Shown: positions 62,321-64,000 of the stretch, piece by piece
How the letters are laid out: each line of letters begins with the position of its first letter
How positions within the stretch are numbered: the stretch's first letter is position 1
NCBI RefSeq assembly: GCF_001983935.1
Contig: NZ_CP017641.1
Coordinates: 4,650,001-4,714,000 of the forward strand
DNA length: 64,000 nucleotides
Direction of reading: 5' to 3'
DNA from: Fuerstiella marisgermanici
GTDB taxonomy: Bacteria > Planctomycetota > Planctomycetia > Planctomycetales > Planctomycetaceae
Position numbers and translations under genes: made by a program
The notes under the pieces: generated by a model
Database searches by the model: none
What the model was told of the DNA's origin: nothing
The model's input: the letters and a program-made list of their open reading frames with translations, nothing else

Positions 62321-62818
62321 TTACGGCTTCAAAATGTGGCGACCATCTTCAAACTGACGGTGACACGCATTGCAATTGTCCAGCATCTTTTTGTAAGCAG
62401 CCACGGCTGGTTGAAACTTCTTTTCGCGAGCCGCCTTGTAAAATTCTGCACCTGCGCCCCGTGATGCGGCCGCGTGTTTCATCCAATCGGCCCCGTCGTC
62501 GTCTGGAGTGCGATCGAACAGCAGGTTGCAGCTTTCTGCCAGAATCAGGCTGTCAGATTTGATAGCCTTCCAACCGTTGTTGTCCGATGGCTCAGCCGCC
62601 ATGGAAACCTTCAGTCGCTTGTAAGTCGGCTGAAAAACGTACTCCATGAATTCGTGCATGCTGTCTTCCACAATGGCTGGCTCATCGGCCGGCGCGACAG
62701 CGGTTGCTGCTGCTGGCGATGGAGAAGCGTTGGCCTTCAGTCCCGCAGGTTGAGTCAACGAAACAACGACCGAGCCAAGGCCTACGAACACTGATAGCAG
62801 AATGAGTTGGCGTTTCAT
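62321..62818 (-). CDS. Cytochrome c'-like protein
   Basis: 165 residues from the ATG at 62818. A signal segment (LILLSVFVGLGSVVVSL) is followed by an Ala/Pro-rich linker, then a four-helix domain. One haem site, CNACH, lies near the C-terminus (MLDNCNACHRQFEDGRHILK), the classic position for cytochrome c'. Its usual roles are NO binding and electron transfer. It is on the same strand as pckA, 105 bases downstream. Confidence 0.85.
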   Translation of the reverse strand: MKRQLILLSVFVGLGSVVVSLTQPAGLKANASPSPAAATAVAPADEPAIVEDSMHEFMEYVFQPTYKRLKVSMAAEPSDNNGWKAIKSDSLILAESCNLLFDRTPDDDGADWMKHAAASRGAGAEFYKAAREKKFQPAVAAYKKMLDNCNACHRQFEDGRHILKP

Positions 62819-62923
62819 GAGTGGATATTCCTTTGAATTGCTTCGTTGAAAAAGTGATTCTACAGACAGCAGAGTAAAGCGTGCCGTCGGCCACTTGCTT
62901 GCGTCTTCCTGAGCCACTGCCGA

Positions 62924-64000
62924 TCAGGCGGGCCCGGCAGCGACAACACCGGGTGATGTCGCGTCTTCGTACTGTTTGAAGTTCTCACGAAAGCTGGCGG
63001 CCAGTTTTTCGGCCGTCGCCGTGTACTCCGCTGCATCACGCCACGACAACTTTGGCTGAAGCATTTCGGCGGGCACGCCTTCGCATTCTGCCACCGTTTC
63101 GAACTTGAAAATGTCGTCCGCGATGGTCGGTGCGTTTGCGAGGTGGCCTTTGTGAATCTCGTCAATAATCGCTCGAGTAAACCTTAGCGGCATCCGGCTG
63201 CCGACACAGTAGGCGCCGCCTGACCAGCCCGTGTTCACCAGCCACACCGACGAATTGTGTGTGCGAATTTTCTCCGCCAGTAGCTCTGCGTAGCGCGACG
63301 GATGCCACACCAGAAACGGGCCGCCGAAGCATGGGCTAAAAGTGGCTTCGGGTTCGGTGATGCCCATTTCTGTGCCCGCGACTTTGGCCGTGTAGCCGCT
63401 GATGAAGTAATACATGGCCTGTTCGGGCGTCAGTCGGCTGACGGGCGGCAAAACCCCGAACGCATCGCATGTCAAAAAGATAACGTCAGATGGATGATCG
63501 GCCACACACGGAATGCGCGCGTTCTGCATATATTCGATCGGGTACGCACCACGCGTATTTTCGGTGATCGACGTATTGTTGAAATCGACATGGTGCCGCG
63601 CTTTGTCGTAGACCACGTTTTCGAGCACCGCGCCAAAGCGCAGAGCGTCGAAGATTTCAGGCTCTGATTCGCGAGTCAGGTACACGGCTTTGGCATAGCA
63701 GCCGCCTTCGATGTTAAAAATTCCGTCGTTGGACCAGCCGTGTTCGTCGTCGCCAATCAGGTAGCGATTGGGGTCCGCCGAAAGCGTCGTCTTACCGGTG
63801 CCCGACAACCCAAACAACACCGACGAACGGCCCGTCTTTTTGTCGCTGGTGGCCGAACAGTGCATCGACAGAATGTTCTGGTTCGGCAGTGCGTAGTTCA
63901 TATAGGTGAACACGGCCTTCTTCATTTCACCGGCGTATTCCGTGCCTAACAGAACGACTTCTTTGCGTTCCAGACTCAGGTCCACGCTGGTACGTGATGT
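62924..64000 (-). CDS. pckA: ATP-dependent PEP carboxykinase, C-terminal part (cut by right window edge)
   Basis: At least 358 residues; the frame is open to the window edge, so the true start is beyond 64000. The enzyme makes phosphoenolpyruvate from oxaloacetate and ATP for gluconeogenesis. Kinase motifs: [16 protein letters not shown] (P-loop kinase 1a), LIGDDEHGW (kinase 2), [10 protein letters not shown] and [12 protein letters not shown], then [20 protein letters not shown] and [20 protein letters not shown]. The C-terminal lid is normal. No fault is seen in the visible part. Confidence 0.96.
   Translation of the reverse strand, partial: TSRTSVDLSLERKEVVLLGTEYAGEMKKAVFTYMNYALPNQNILSMHCSATSDKKTGRSSVLFGLSGTGKTTLSADPNRYLIGDDEHGWSNDGIFNIEGGCYAKAVYLTRESEPEIFDALRFGAVLENVVYDKARHHVDFNNTSITENTRGAYPIEYMQNARIPCVADHPSDVIFLTCDAFGVLPPVSRLTPEQAMYYFISGYTAKVAGTEMGITEPEATFSPCFGGPFLVWHPSRYAELLAEKIRTHNSSVWLVNTGWSGGAYCVGSRMPLRFTRAIIDEIHKGHLANAPTIADDIFKFETVAECEGVPAEMLQPKLSWRDAAEYTATAEKLAASFRENFKQYEDATSPGVVAAGPA

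Noticed and set aside
1-64000. tRNA, rRNA, CRISPR arrays, transposases, integrases, phage genes
   Set aside because: None recognised on reading both strands; weak or degenerate RNA genes could be missed without a covariance search.

Overview
The window looks like chromosome from a planctomycete. The signs are a planctomycete-type bacterial microcompartment (BMC) locus for deoxysugar breakdown, a secreted sulfatase, an N-terminus resembling the planctomycete LEPR-XLL motif, a small membrane protein with the planctomycete-style NPYASP start, many genes with weak or no Shine-Dalgarno sequence, and hairpin-forming dispersed repeats. Genus cannot be fixed from sequence reading alone; a large-genome marine Fuerstiella/Rhodopirellula-like organism is a guess.

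Layout. 1-146: 3' end of an ExbD/TolR-like gene. 452-7319 (minus): flagellar export and switch operon, fliL-fliM-fliN-fliO-fliP-flhA, then three small uncharacterised genes; fliQ, fliR and flhB are not here. 8073-16098: secreted or surface genes (LEPR-XLL-like repeat protein, sulfatase, small Cys-rich protein, putative beta-propeller glycosidase-like protein) plus a DUF309 protein. 16394-25620 (minus): a VgrG-centred module: vgrG with a long C-terminal extension, a double-FHA/DUF2169/pentapeptide fusion, a second pentapeptide protein, a DUF3540 protein and a DUF4150 PAAR-like tip. 25783-33357: a tandem alpha/beta hydrolase, a small HicB-like protein, a lipoprotein built from NTF2-like repeats, ferrochelatase, and a PilZ protein.

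33674-43228 (plus): the BMC locus: DeoR regulator, PduL, two BMC-H and three BMC-P shell proteins, acetate kinase, a membrane protein, CoA-acylating aldehyde dehydrogenase, an unknown 224-aa protein, class II aldolase and a malate/lactate-type dehydrogenase. Together these fit aldol cleavage of fuculose-1-P/rhamnulose-1-P to lactaldehyde plus DHAP, then oxidation through lactyl-CoA and lactyl-phosphate with ATP gain, inside a protein shell. Four non-shell proteins carry similar amphipathic terminal helices, likely targeting peptides.

43229-49196: RidA-like protein, PQQ-type beta-propeller, GNAT acetyltransferase and an MMPL/RND exporter. 49197-57046: a periplasmic nitrate reductase region, with napD-napA-(tetrahaem napB-like)-155-aa gene on plus, diverging from an Rrf2 regulator followed by a tetrahaem cytochrome, a Tat-exported FeS protein and NrfD on minus. 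A clean palindrome sits between the two arms. 57118-64000: TolC-like outer membrane factor, Mpo1-like (DUF962) protein, GroES, MFS transporter, a small lipoprotein, a cytochrome c'-like protein and ATP-type PEP carboxykinase running off the right edge. I saw no tRNA, rRNA, CRISPR array, transposase or integrase.
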